Part shown: in pieces, positions 38,308-49,274 of the stretch | How the letters are laid out: each line of letters begins with the position of its first letter | Numbering within the stretch: the first letter of the stretch is position 1 | Assembly: GCA_030581615.1 (NCBI GenBank) | Contig: JAKTTT010000042.1 | Span: 62,001-126,000 of the forward strand | Direction: 5' to 3' | From: Alloascoidea africana | Lineage: Eukaryota; Ascomycota; Alloascoideomycetes; Alloascoideales; Alloascoideaceae | DNA: 64,000 nt | The notes under the pieces: model-generated | What the model saw: only the letters and a program-made list of their open reading frames with translations | Told to the model about the DNA's origin: nothing | Databases searched by the model: none | Program-made: the position numbers and the translations under genes

Positions 38308-39498
38308 TTAGGCCTGTTTGCACTCACTTGGTTCCGGCTTGCTAGTATCGTCTCCTCCTTCTTCCTCATCATCATCATCATCCTCATCATCATCATCTTC
38401 TTCATCCTCAAACTCGGGCTCAAATTCCGCTCCATCGTACTCAAGAGCTGCTCCCGTAAACCAGTCCACTGCACGGGGTATAAGCTTATCCTTGATATGT
38501 TCGCCAAGCTCATAGTCCACTTCTAATCGAGCCTCCAGTTCTTCATCAATTTCTTCTTCATTTTCATTTTCATTTTCATTTTCTATGTTCTTGGGAGGCT
38601 TTGGAGGATTGAAGAAATTAAAGAAAGACTCTGTGGGTGTTATTTTCTCGATTATCCTTGTCTGTTTTGTATGCTTATTGCGTTGTTTCCTCTTCTCAAT
38701 TATAACGGTGAGATCCTTATTTGGAGCCACCCAATTGATCGTATCACCATCTGCATGGTCATATACATACTCTCCTGTATATCCCAATTCAGGCTGGTAA
38801 TGATATGTTTTTCGTAGAATTTTATTTGTAAAAAATGGGTTCTCCGAAAATTCAAAAAGTAGAGAAAATCCAGGGGTCTCCAAATATTCCAACCGGATAT
38901 CAATAAGATGCTTCAAAGCTTCCAGGTCTCTGTCCGAAATTATATCACTAAGCGGTGGTAAGTTCTCAAGCGCGGTAAGCCAGAAATTAGGAATGCCTTT
39001 TATGTCTTTATCGTCATCAGCTGCTTTTTCGGCTTCTTCAGTTTCGTGTTCTTCCTCGACCTGTGATTTGTCATCATCGTCATCTTCATCATCTTCATCG
39101 TCTAGATCCTCTCCCGCTGTAATCTCTTCAGGGGTAGGCTCAACATCGCCTGTGATGATTTTGGCCCGTCGTTCATAAAGGGGAACATATTTGGCGTAGT
39201 ATTTTTTCTCCAACTCCAGCAACTCTTTCTGGAACTCGGTTTCTAACTTGAGATGGTCCTGCTGAAGAGAACGAAGACCATTCACTCTATCCTTGACAGC
39301 CTTCTGCACAGTATTGTTGCCAGCGAGAGATCCAAGCTTTCCACTGATCAAGGATAGAAGCTGGGGATTTGCTCCTTCTTCATTGATAGTGGGGACAGTA
39401 GGATTTGCCCTAAGATATGATCCCGTGGCACTGGCTGGCGTATTTTGAGGGGTCGGAGCCTGAGCGATCTGACCTAGACGGTTCTTAATCTCAGTCAT
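38308..39498 (-). CDS. NAP1: nucleosome assembly protein 1 (histone H2A-H2B chaperone)
   Basis: Escorts H2A-H2B and, in yeast, also works with Clb2 and Gin4 at the bud neck. The 396-residue product has an N-terminal tail, the long dimerisation helix (KLETEFQKELLELEKKYY, YERRAKIITG), and an acidic insert (DEDDEDDDDD). The NAP core follows, with GIPNFWLTALENL, FEFSENPFFTN, YHYQPELGYTGEY and the SFFNFFNPP block. It ends in an acidic tail. All are hallmarks of Nap1. A repeated NENENENE lies before the last helices. The ATG at 39498 is clear, being followed by MTEIKNRLGQIAQAPTP. Divergent from MAM3. Confidence 0.96.
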   Translation of the reverse strand: MTEIKNRLGQIAQAPTPQNTPASATGSYLRANPTVPTINEEGANPQLLSLISGKLGSLAGNNTVQKAVKDRVNGLRSLQQDHLKLETEFQKELLELEKKYYAKYVPLYERRAKIITGDVEPTPEEITAGEDLDDEDDEDDDDDKSQVEEEHETEEAEKAADDDKDIKGIPNFWLTALENLPPLSDIISDRDLEALKHLIDIRLEYLETPGFSLLFEFSENPFFTNKILRKTYHYQPELGYTGEYVYDHADGDTINWVAPNKDLTVIIEKRKQRNKHTKQTRIIEKITPTESFFNFFNPPKPPKNIENENENENEEEIDEELEARLEVDYELGEHIKDKLIPRAVDWFTGAALEYDGAEFEPEFEDEEDDDDEDDDDDEEEGGDDTSKPEPSECKQA

Positions 39499-40301
39499 TC
39501 TTTAAAAAAGATCCAACGGTTGCTGAGATATATACAATCAGAAAATATGGTAAAACAAGCAAAAAAGGATCAGGGGAAAAAAAAGCCGCGTCAAAAATAG
39601 AACTGCCAATAATTCAGAACAACTAGACTTCAACACAACTAGATCCGTTCAGAAGAGCGAGAAAAAAACACACACAAGGGCTCTAAAAGGAAAAAAGAGA
39701 GGAATGGAGATCAGAACACAAGAAGGAGCGTGTACAAATGGGAAAAATCTTTCTATGGGTCACATGATATTGTTGAGACATCTTGGTCTCTTCTTTCGGG
39801 GGCCGGGTAAGTCCGAGATTGCAAATGTTGAGGTCTTTCTTTAGCACTTGGCAGTAAAATCTAAAATATTGGGGCTAATCAGATATACCTGCTGTTTCTA
39901 TTGCACTAGTCCGCTTGTGATAAACACATGTAATTGGTTTAATGGTATAGATTTTTAAGTTATGTGATGTCGGCTCAAGGACCCTGAAGAAAGAAGAAAG
40001 TGTCTGGTTTCACAGATAAGGCTGGTTGGGGAGCTCTTTATTCGGCTGGATCTAACATCTAGAACACCGACTGAAAAAGCACAAACTATATTTGCCCCAT
40101 GTCTACTGATCTCGGCATAACTCCATAGATCCAGGCAAGAACGCATTTCAATTTGAGAGACTCAAAGAACATCCGAGTCCGCGGCACGTGATCTGTGATA
40201 AGATGCGCTATCGAGGAAGAGCCTCATAGCCCCCATTGTATTTTGTCCATCATCCCCAAGTCGTTATTAGGACACCCATTACTGGCTTTGCTTCATACTG
40301 A
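39499..40301. promoter_or_regulatory. divergent promoter region NAP1 / MAM3
   Basis: 803 nt between divergent starts. A CACGTG box lies at 40185-40190, 112-117 nt before the MAM3 ATG. No gene seen. Confidence 0.45.
40185..40190. promoter_or_regulatory. CACGTG E-box in MAM3 promoter
   Basis: CACGTGAT, that is ATCACGTG on the opposite strand, the same RTCACGTG form as at 6425 and 14551. It lies 112-117 nt upstream of the MAM3 ATG. Confidence 0.45.
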
Positions 40302-42761
40302 ATGGCAGTGGGCTCTCAGGTTTTTCAAGAATTCAGCCATCGCGATGTTTTTTCCAAGGAATTCCCGCCGTATGCGGCCAGGCATCGCAAGAGCAGGGTG
40401 AGGATTGGCGCCAGTTGCCTCTGTTTTTTATCGTTGCTCTCTACCTTGACACCCCCGGTCCTCGGAGGGCCCGTTGGACAGTACTATCTCAGAGTGCGCG
40501 ACTCTGGAGACACAGACGACGCAGAAGAACCGTTAGTGAAAAATGGAGGTACTCTGTGGGCCTATTTGGCGTTATCGTGTTTCCTCGTGCTGCTTGGTGG
40601 GACATTTGCTGGACTATCTCTCGGTCTGATGGGCCAGGACGAAGTTTATCTCCAAGTTTTGTCCCAATCGGGAACCCCAACCCAGCAGAAGCATAGCAAA
40701 AAAGTACTCTCTTTGCTTAAGCGAGGAAAGCATTGGGTACTGGTTACATTGTTACTGGGAAACGTCATTACGAATGAAACTCTGCCAATTGTGCTGGACC
40801 GCTTTTTAGGGGGTGGTGCAATAGCAATATTTTCTTCAACGCTATTAATTTTCATATTTGGAGAGATAATACCACAGTCAGTTTGCGTTCGATTCGGTCT
40901 AAAAGTTGGAGCATTATTCGCCCCCTTTGTGCTCATGATAATGTATGCGTTTTATCCGATAGCATATCCGACTGGCCTCCTGTTGGACTACGTTCTCGGT
41001 AAAGACCACGGTACAGTATACAGGAAAGCAGAACTGAAAACGTTGGTCACTCTTCATCGTACGATGGGAGCCGAGAGGCTCAATCAAGATGAGGTAACAA
41101 TAATATCTGCAGTTCTCGATCTCAAGGAGAAGAGCGTTGGAGAGGTAATGACCCCTTTACAGAATGTCTACACGATGAGCTCGGATAGAATTCTGGACGA
41201 GAAAACAGTAGATGAAATTTTCAACGCCGGTTTTAGTCGAATCCCAATTCATCTGCCTAACGAGCCAACTAATTTCATCGGAATGCTTCTTGTCAAAGTA
41301 TTGATTCGCTATGACCCGGAGGACGCGTTACCTGTATCTTCTTTCCCACTTGCAACCCTTCCAGAAACAAGACCTGATACTTCCTGTTTAAAGATTTTAA
41401 ACTTCTTTCAAGAGGGTAAGTCGCATATGATAGTTGTTTCGGAAACTCCTGGAGAAGCAACGGGTGCAATTGGCGTGCTTACCCTTGAAGATGTGATTGA
41501 AGAGTTGATTGGCGAGGAGATTGTTGATGAGTCTGATGTGTACATTGATATACACAAGGCAATCAAGAGAAAAGAGCCGGGCCCTCTGGCTAGAACTCAA
41601 TATTCAAGGTACCTACAATCTTTGGCATCTTCTCCGAGACCATCAATGGAACTTGGTGCGGCGCTTAGGGCAGCCAGCACTAGATCCCCGATACCCAGTT
41701 CGTCAGAGTTTGGTGGTGGCAGCAACGCCACAAGAAATTTCGTACCTTCCAACCTGGCCTCTAATCCTATTCAAACGAATAAAACATTTGTAAAGATTAA
41801 AATGAATCCACAGGGAAACTCATCAGCTGAAGGCATCTCGAATCACTCAGGAACGGTCCGGAATGGCAGTGAACGTCGCCACTCTTTTCAGTATGATCCC
41901 TCCTCGCCTCTTTTGGACCCGAATTCCGATGGAGAAGATCTTGTTGTTGACAATTCTACGTTAAAAGTGGAGCTCCAAACTGTTGAGCCCATCATTCAAA
42001 CAGCTAATAACCAAGCCGCATCCAACTCTGTTAAAATACTCGAAAAAGATGGGGCAAGAATTGCAAACAAGTCAATGATAACCAAACTGATTACAGATTT
42101 GTCGTCAACTCCTAACATTTTCCAAGAAGTGAACGGTGAATATTCAACCTCCCCTCAGGCATCCAGCGCCCATTTGATAGAGAGTGATGATGACGAACCG
42201 GAAGACAGTGATTCGGATTATGAAGAGGAATCTCACTACCGATCATCTGGTGGAATTATTGAAAGTGTGGTAAACGTTAAGGGAATCAACAAGATAGTAA
42301 TCGAGAACGTTGTGAGTGATGAGGCAGAATCAGAGGAAGATGATTACGAAAATGACAGCTTTTCCGATTATGATTATGAGTCTGATGTTACTGCGCGAGG
42401 ATCAATGGCGAATTCCTCATCAGCTGCCAGCTCTATTGCAAGCCAGCAATGTTTGTTGAATAAGACTGGTACCAGTAATGATCATCATGTAAATAGAGAG
42501 ACAAAAACTAGGAGGAATCGGAGAAGAAAATCTGGCTCTAGATCGAGCTCCAGATCAAGCTCGCGATCACGATCACGATCAAAGTCTCGAGATGGATCTA
42601 ATTCAAATAGTTCATCCTCTCAGAGAGCTCCAGGGAGCGATAAAAGGCGTGGCTCCAATTTGTTTGAAGGTGTAAGGTCGTTCCTACTACATGCTAAAGG
42701 TACTACCCCAACTGATGAGGAATCAGGGGGCTATGAAGCTTATGAGTTACGCCAATCATAA
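40302..42761 (+). CDS. MAM3: Mam3-type CNNM/CorC membrane protein (metal homeostasis)
   Basis: Vacuolar membrane protein of the CNNM family linked in yeast to manganese and magnesium handling. The 819-residue product has a possible signal or first helix near 35-55. The DUF21/CNNM membrane domain is at about 85-255 ([45 protein letters not shown]). A CBS pair follows at about 275-425 ([41 protein letters not shown]). The C-terminal half is disordered: Ser-rich, then acidic ([25 protein letters not shown]), then a run of Arg-Ser dipeptides ([19 protein letters not shown]). The first ATG in frame, 40302, is used. Confidence 0.93.
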   Translation: MAVGSQVFQEFSHRDVFSKEFPPYAARHRKSRVRIGASCLCFLSLLSTLTPPVLGGPVGQYYLRVRDSGDTDDAEEPLVKNGGTLWAYLALSCFLVLLGGTFAGLSLGLMGQDEVYLQVLSQSGTPTQQKHSKKVLSLLKRGKHWVLVTLLLGNVITNETLPIVLDRFLGGGAIAIFSSTLLIFIFGEIIPQSVCVRFGLKVGALFAPFVLMIMYAFYPIAYPTGLLLDYVLGKDHGTVYRKAELKTLVTLHRTMGAERLNQDEVTIISAVLDLKEKSVGEVMTPLQNVYTMSSDRILDEKTVDEIFNAGFSRIPIHLPNEPTNFIGMLLVKVLIRYDPEDALPVSSFPLATLPETRPDTSCLKILNFFQEGKSHMIVVSETPGEATGAIGVLTLEDVIEELIGEEIVDESDVYIDIHKAIKRKEPGPLARTQYSRYLQSLASSPRPSMELGAALRAASTRSPIPSSSEFGGGSNATRNFVPSNLASNPIQTNKTFVKIKMNPQGNSSAEGISNHSGTVRNGSERRHSFQYDPSSPLLDPNSDGEDLVVDNSTLKVELQTVEPIIQTANNQAASNSVKILEKDGARIANKSMITKLITDLSSTPNIFQEVNGEYSTSPQASSAHLIESDDDEPEDSDSDYEEESHYRSSGGIIESVVNVKGINKIVIENVVSDEAESEEDDYENDSFSDYDYESDVTARGSMANSSSAASSIASQQCLLNKTGTSNDHHVNRETKTRRNRRRKSGSRSSSRSSSRSRSRSKSRDGSNSNSSSSQRAPGSDKRRGSNLFEGVRSFLLHAKGTTPTDEESGGYEAYELRQS

Positions 42762-44317
42762 AGTTAAGTATATATTTATATGTTTTTTATAGCATACTAT
42801 AAACTGGGAATGTAAAAAATGAAGTACTTGGGTAGATAATTAGAGTTGAAACATTTTTAGACCATTATGCCTCTATCAATTTGAAGGTTCTGCTCTGCCT
42901 CAGATGAAGTATAGTGACAATTTGAAAATATTCAACGACGATAAAAAAGAATTAGCTTATTACAGTTCCTTTCTGATAATTCTACGGAGTCTTTTAAGTA
43001 TAGGCACATGGTATGCTCTGCGATTTTTACTAAACTTTGTATTGAAAATGCTATTCTATTTGAAACAGATAGATTCTATCAAGATTCGAAACATTCAATG
43101 CCAACGTGGCAATGAATACTGTTCGAATCTTTGATATCGGAAGAATTTTACCCCCCGCATGATAAAGACTATTATCAATGTTGGGATAGTTTGAGGGTTA
43201 TTTTGGGACTTTGTGAATGGGGATTCATGTATGTTGTGATCCATCTGATATCTTTTCTAGAAAGCCAAATCCTAAATACTCTCACCATAGAATATAGTAG
43301 AACAACACAACATCTTCTTTTCCCAAATCTTAACAATGCACAAGTAGTTAGAAAGCTCCAAATAAATTACTGCTTCTGGATATGGAAGAAGCATTTTTCT
43401 GTGAGGTAGGGATCTGAAAGAAATGAGATAACTGGATCCTTTAATTGAGGATCAGATTGGTGAAATTGTGGTGCGTCTGTCACTTTACTCTCCTCATTAT
43501 TATACCGATCCTATTATTACTATTACTCAGTCCAATTATAGCAACGTCGTATTTTTGAAAGTAAAGAGCATGTTAGGATTGATTCAAATACAAGGATGCA
43601 TGTGTCCCACCTTCATCAGCGGCTAATCTTAAGGCACTCTCGACCAATTGCCTTCTTTTTGTTGTGTTTAAAACTTACATCCTTCTACAATCAGCGAAGT
43701 AAACGTGTTTTATCTAGGTTTGCCTACTTTATAACAACACGGTTATAGTAACTGAGAGCATTGCTTGTTTAAAAGAGAAGCGATCCACATAGGTCATCTG
43801 CACCTGAACAAAAGCAGCCGTTTTATCCACATGCAGCAAAGTTTAATGAGCTTGGCAATGCAGAGGCAAATCCCTCAACTTTATTCCGACGGAAATACGA
43901 AGCTCCGGCTCCTTTTTGGTCGGTTTAGAAAATCAGGATAGAAAATCTAGTTAGTGCTATAATGTCAATGCTATAGTTGAAATGTCTAAAATGCAAAGCA
44001 AACCACAAGAACAGTGCTGTGCCAATACATAGATAGTTTCGTGCCTTCAAGCGGCTTTGGATAAGCATGGTTAGCAGATAGAGACGTATTCAGTAAGACA
44101 CTGCCCCGGGGAAAGTTCCAATTTTACTTTAACAAGGTCGGAACTGTATCTAACATATTCTCAAACGCTTTATTTTCATTGTCAGAAATGGGGGCTGTGA
44201 AAAGCTTTATTTGGCTACAAGAAAATTGCTATATAAGCAGCTTCAATCCATTAACCATTTTCATCTCCACAAGCAATACAACTTGGTATATCAATTAATC
44301 AAAACCACTCTACCATA
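42762..44317. promoter_or_regulatory. 1.6 kb spacer with promoter of the small GPI gene
   Basis: Mostly featureless AT-rich DNA with only short open frames. A strong TATA element, TATATAAG at 44230-44237, lies 81-88 nt before the next ATG. Confidence 0.45.
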
Positions 44318-44587
44318 ATGAAGTTTTCAACCGTCGCCGTTTCCCTTGTCGCCATTGCGCTTCCTATGGTTTCAGCAGCATCTTCTGAGTCTGCTCACTC
44401 TTCTGAATCTGCCCACTCTTCCGCTGTTTCGGCCACTGCACACGCTTCAGAATCAAAATCGGCCTCTAAATCCGCTTCAGGATCTGCTCACTCCTCTTCA
44501 AAGAAAAACGGAGCTGCAATGAACGAAGGTTCCTTTTTGGTCTCAGCAGCTTTGGTTGGAGCATCATTGTTTGAATTGATTTTGTAA
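44318..44587 (+). CDS. small Ser/Ala-rich GPI-anchored cell-wall protein
   Basis: An 89-residue secreted protein that I do not recognise by sequence. It has a clean signal peptide (MKFSTVAVSLVAIALPMVSA, 1-20) and a central Ser/Ala/His-rich part built on repeats of SSESAHSSESAHSS type. The end is typical of GPI attachment: polar NGAAMNEG, then a hydrophobic tail SFLVSAALVGASLFELIL. After processing only about 45-50 residues would stay on the wall, in the style of tiny structural mannoproteins. TATATAAG 81 nt upstream and an A-rich leader suggest high expression. The 1.1-1.6 kb spacers on both sides are unusually long. Confidence 0.8.
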   Translation: MKFSTVAVSLVAIALPMVSAASSESAHSSESAHSSAVSATAHASESKSASKSASGSAHSSSKKNGAAMNEGSFLVSAALVGASLFELIL

Positions 44588-45666
44588 AATCAACAATGGT
44601 TTCTTAAATCTAAAAAACTGAATTAAATCTACAGGCTATTTGTACAATTCTTTTGTTCCCATTGCAACAAAATGTTAAATAATTTATAATTAATATTTTC
44701 TTCAGATCTGGTTTGTGTCCCATTGAAAATTTAAGTCAACTTCAACAACCGCCACAAGTGAATCCAGTTTTTTTATCTAAATGATATCCCCTTTTCCTTA
44801 GATTTGGGTCTAGCTAGATTGCCATAAGTGGGACTATGTAGTAAACAGAAGACACAAAACTAATTATGTTTTGAAGTGCTGTTCAAGAACAAGGTTGAAT
44901 CCCTTTTAGAGTTGAAATAGAAGTAAATAGAGCAATCAAGCGGGATCTACCTAACTGTTGAAGCCCAGAGAAACTCTATTAAAAGGGGGGAATATTAGCC
45001 AGTACCTGATCGAAATAATGTACAGACAATTTACCTCTTATGCCATATAGAAGCTGAATGGTTTCACTCACAGAATCAGCCTGCTCCAAAAAAAACAAGC
45101 TAGCTGCCAGTAGTTATCTGTTTCAAGCCCGCCACACACAGAAGAGTATATCTGCAAATTGAACCCACCAAGTTATGCCTTCTTGTCTTGAAAGAGTTGT
45201 CCGTATTATGGTAAACTACTGTATTCGGTAGGTATTATTTTACCTTGGGTTCAGGTGGTGAGGTGGCTTACTACATGTGCTACTATGCAGCGTAATATTT
45301 ATCAGATATGACGTGTACGCCAAAAGCAGTGAGACTAGTGGAACTGGTGAAGGACTCAACCTGTTCAGTACGGCGATTAGGAATCAATAGACCAGCAATT
45401 GATTGTTGTTATCGACAGTTAGAGCAGTTTCGGACTACCAGATTGTTCCTAGGAAATCGCTAGTATGTTTCATGTCTTCTTCATCTAGATGCCGAAGTCT
45501 GCGGATCATCAATTGAGACAAAAAATAGGAGGTTGTGGAGCCACCTGATCTCATATACACAAGAAAATGGGATCAATCACCAGTTGTTAGTCCAAAATTG
45601 CATTATTTAAAGGCCCCAAATCTCTTGTTCTTTTCCAGATCTTGCTTCTCGTCAATCGTATCAAGG
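44588..45666. promoter_or_regulatory. spacer with GPM1 promoter
   Basis: 1.1 kb without a gene. TATTTAAA at 45604-45611 lies 56-63 nt before the GPM1 ATG. The GPM1 frame is open upstream to 45535 but has no ATG there. Confidence 0.45.
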
Positions 45667-46416
45667 ATGGTTCACACACTTATTTTATTGCGCCACGGTC
45701 AATCCGACTGGAATGAAAAGAATCTGTTCACAGGTTGGGTTGATGTTCGTCTTTCGGAAACTGGCGAGAAGGAAGCCCATAGAGCAGGCGAGTTGTTGAA
45801 GGAGAGTGGCCTGAAACCAAATATCTTGTATACTTCCAAGCTATCCCGCGCCATCCAAACCGCAAACATTGCTCTTGATGTTGCAGACAGGCTCTGGATT
45901 GATACCAAGAGATCCTGGAGATTGAACGAGCGTCATTATGGTGACTTACAAGGAAAGAACAAAGCGGACTCTCTGGAGAAGTTTGGTCCTGAGCTTTTCA
46001 AGACATACAGAAGATCATTTGATGTTCCACCCCCACCAATTTCTGATGAAAATGAGTTTTCGCAGGCAGATGATGAGCGATACAAGGATGTACCTGAAGA
46101 TGAACTTCCAAAGACTGAATCTTTGAAGTTGGTAATTGAAAGATTATTGCCTTATTGGGAATCTGACATTACTAAAGATATCCTCGAAGGAAAAACAGTT
46201 CTAGTCGCAGCACACGGCAACTCTCTACGTGGTCTTGTCAAGACTTTGGATGGAATCAGTGACGAAGACATTGCGAATTTGAATCTGCCAACAGGAATTC
46301 CCCTTGTGTATGAATTAGATGACGAACTGAAACCTGTCAAGCCGTCTTATTATCTAGATCCTGAAGCAGCAGCAGCAGGAGCAGCAGCAGTTGCGGCTCA
46401 GGGACAAAAGAAATAG
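45667..46416 (+). CDS. GPM1: phosphoglycerate mutase (2,3-BPG-dependent)
   Basis: Interconverts 3- and 2-phosphoglycerate in glycolysis. The 249-residue product begins [19 protein letters not shown]. The RHG motif has the phospho-accepting H10, ERHYGDLQG is the substrate loop, and AAHGNSLR supplies the second active-site His. The family C-terminal tail [22 protein letters not shown] follows. Size is as in S. cerevisiae Gpm1 (247). ATG 45667 is supported by homology to the very start and by a TATA-like element about 60 nt upstream. Confidence 0.97.
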   Translation: MVHTLILLRHGQSDWNEKNLFTGWVDVRLSETGEKEAHRAGELLKESGLKPNILYTSKLSRAIQTANIALDVADRLWIDTKRSWRLNERHYGDLQGKNKADSLEKFGPELFKTYRRSFDVPPPPISDENEFSQADDERYKDVPEDELPKTESLKLVIERLLPYWESDITKDILEGKTVLVAAHGNSLRGLVKTLDGISDEDIANLNLPTGIPLVYELDDELKPVKPSYYLDPEAAAAGAAAVAAQGQKK

Positions 46417-46758
46417 GCTTAGACTAGTTTCTTAGATTTTTACATTTGGTTGAACACTGAGTAGAAGGAAATTGTTATCGGGATACTACATCCATCCACC
46501 TTCGTATCGGTGCCAGCTCATCTTCGCTGGCATTTCCGGAATCTCTAGGCTCCATGTATGGTCTAAAAGAGGTAGGTAACTAATGATCATATAACTTTCT
46601 TAAGAATTGGATTTGTAGATGAGCATTGTGTCCACAACTGCATTGAATCCATTTGAGTGTCCGAATGAAAGTAGACCTGCATTTCGTGAGCGTAGTTAGG
46701 GTAATTTTCCCAGTAAGTTTGACAGCTTCATACTCCTCCCATCTTCCACTTGAGTGCC
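46417..46758. other. spacer GPM1 to PMT gene
   Basis: 342 nt between genes on the same strand, without a recognisable feature. Confidence 0.4.
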
Positions 46759-49105
46759 ATGTCAGTCGCTAGTTCATCAGCACGCTACAAGTCAGACTTG
46801 AGTGGGACGTTACGCTCACGAAAAGCTGGATCCTCGGCACAAGGGACAAACACCGAGTCGGATTTAACAAAGCGAGAACAGTCCTCGGGAAAGGATCTGA
46901 AACCCAAGGGAAGATGGTTAAGACCTTTGAGACTGGCAGAAGCAATTCTTGCACCGATTGTCTTTACACTAGTAGGTGCATACCTGAGACTGAAGAACAT
47001 TGATAAGAATCGGAATGTTGTATGGGATGAAGCCCAGTAAGTTGATCTTTTCTCCGCATTACTGCTGCCTACTAACATCATGAAGTTTCGGCAAGTTTGG
47101 CGCTTATTACATTAGAAGGGAGTTCTATTTTGATGTTCACCCTCCCCTAGGAAAGCTCCTTGTTGCTTTATCCGAGTACCTGGCTGGTTTTGATGGAAGC
47201 TTTGAGTTTGAATCCAATGCAAAATACCCCGATAACGTCGACTTTGTCACCATGAGAGTCTTCAACTGCATTTTCAACATATTGTGCATTCCTGTGGCAT
47301 ACTTCACTGCTAAACAGCTGAAACTCTCGCTTTATTCGGTCTGGCTTTTGACATTAATGGTAACGTTTGAATTCACTTACATAACACTATCAAAGTTTAT
47401 TCTTTTGGACTCTTTCTTACTCTTGTTCACATTTACAACATTTTTCTGTCTTGCAAAGTTTCGCAATTTGAATCTCGAAAGAAAAGAATTTACATTTAGC
47501 TGGTGGTCATGGCTGATTATTTCAGGTGTCTCAATTGGATGCGTTTGTAGCGTAAAGATGGTTGGTCTTTTTATGACTGGTGTCTATGGACTCTATACTA
47601 TATTTCAACTCTGGGATTACTATTCTGACAAATCCGTTTCCTGGAAGCGCTTTTTCTCTCATTTTCTGGCTCGTGTATTAGGTTTGATCATTGTTCCCTT
47701 TTTGATTTTTGTGGGAGCGTTCAAAGTGCACTTTTACATTCTCTCAAAATCAGGAACGGGAGATGCAAACATGTCTTCGCTGTTTCAAGCAAACCTTGAA
47801 GGGAGCGAGATAACCTCCGGCCCTCGTTCTATAGCCATTGGATCTACGACCACTATTAAGAGCCAGGGATTAAGTCCAGGCCTACTTCATTCACATTATC
47901 AAGGCTACCCCTCGGGATCGAACCAGCAGCAAATCACCACCTACAATTTTAAAGATGATAATAACAAGTGGATATTTGAGTTTCCGAGGTCAAAAGAACA
48001 AAATTTCTACAGTGAAATTGGTGAATCTTTGCCGTTGATTTATATAACAGATGGCAACGTCGTCAGACTGCAACATTTCTACACAAAGGCCAATTTACAC
48101 TCACATAAAGTCGAGTCGCATGTCTCTAAAAAGAATTATGAAGTTTCTGGCTATGGTAACCAAGAAATTGGCGATTCCAAAGATAATTGGGTTATTGAAA
48201 TTGTGGAACAAGTTACCGCTCCAAACCAAGATCCAGAGGACCCAAATCAAATACATCCCATCACAACGTCATTTAGGCTAAGGCATCAGGATTTAGGATG
48301 CTATTTATCAACAACTGGAAATAACTATCCTGCATGGGGGTTCAGACAAGGTGAAGTGGTCTGTAAACAGTCGTACAATAAAAGAGACAAACAGACGTGG
48401 TGGAACATTGAAGATCACGAGAATTCAAGAATGCCTACCCCAGAATCATGGGCTCCGCCCAAGACCAGATTCTTTAAAGATTTCGTCCTGATGAACATTG
48501 CAATGCTGGCCAGTAATAATGGTCTTGTACCCGATTATGACAAACTAGATCCCTTAGCTTCTGTAGCATGGGAATGGCCAACTCTACACATTGGGCTTCG
48601 CTTATGCAGTTGGAGTGCAAGCGTTCACAAATTCTTCCTCATTGGCAATCCAGGCATTGTTTGGGTGTCAACGGCCAGTCTCTTGGTCTTTTCAATTGCT
48701 AGTCTCTTTGCCGTGGTGCTTTGGCAAAGGCAGCTGATCTATGTTTCATTACAAACCTTCCAGTACTATATTGGTGCTGGATTATTGCCATTTATCAGCT
48801 GGGCTGCTCATTACCTGCCTTTTATAACGATGGCAAGAGTTACTTATGTCCACCATTACCTCCCAGCTTCTTATTTTGCCATGCTGGTGTTTGTTTTTTG
48901 TGTTGACGAATTCGTTCGTCTCATCGGAGCAAAAGTGACCATTCGGTTGGGTCCTTTTAGGCTCGTTGATTTGTTTGTATACTATCCCATATTTGCACTG
49001 GTTGGATACAGCACCTACTATTTTGCCCCATTTGCATTAGGCATGGCTGGCCCTTCCAGTAAGTATGAGTATCTCAAACTACTGGATACTTGGGCTGTTT
49101 CATAA
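46759..49105 (+). CDS. PMT2: PMT2-class protein O-mannosyltransferase, two exons
   Basis: An ER membrane enzyme that transfers mannose from dolichol-P-mannose to Ser/Thr of secretory proteins; PMT2-class proteins act in PMT1-PMT2 type heterodimers. Exons 46759-47036 and 47086-49105 give 765 residues. The 49 nt intron (GTAAGT, TACTAAC, only 9 nt, AG) splits the codon for His in VVWDEAHFGKF, the luminal loop 1 motif with the essential Asp-Glu. Many membrane spans flank three MIR-type repeats (LLHSHYQGYPSGSNQQQ, LHSHKVES, YEVSGYGNQEIGDSKDNW). The wording of these repeats resembles human POMT2, so I assign the PMT2 class rather than PMT1 or PMT4. Which of Pmt2, Pmt3 or Pmt6 it equals is open. Confidence 0.88.
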
Positions 49106-49274
49106 ACATGTCTTCTTAGCAACAGCTTACATAGAATCAATAGGGTGTTAAATGTAGTTATAGTGCAGTTTTCCATGGTGGGAGACCGTAGCCTTGCCTT
49201 ATCTGTAATCGTTCCCATAGTGTGAGATTAGATGTGTACACACCACCTCATCACACATCAACATCACCACCAGC

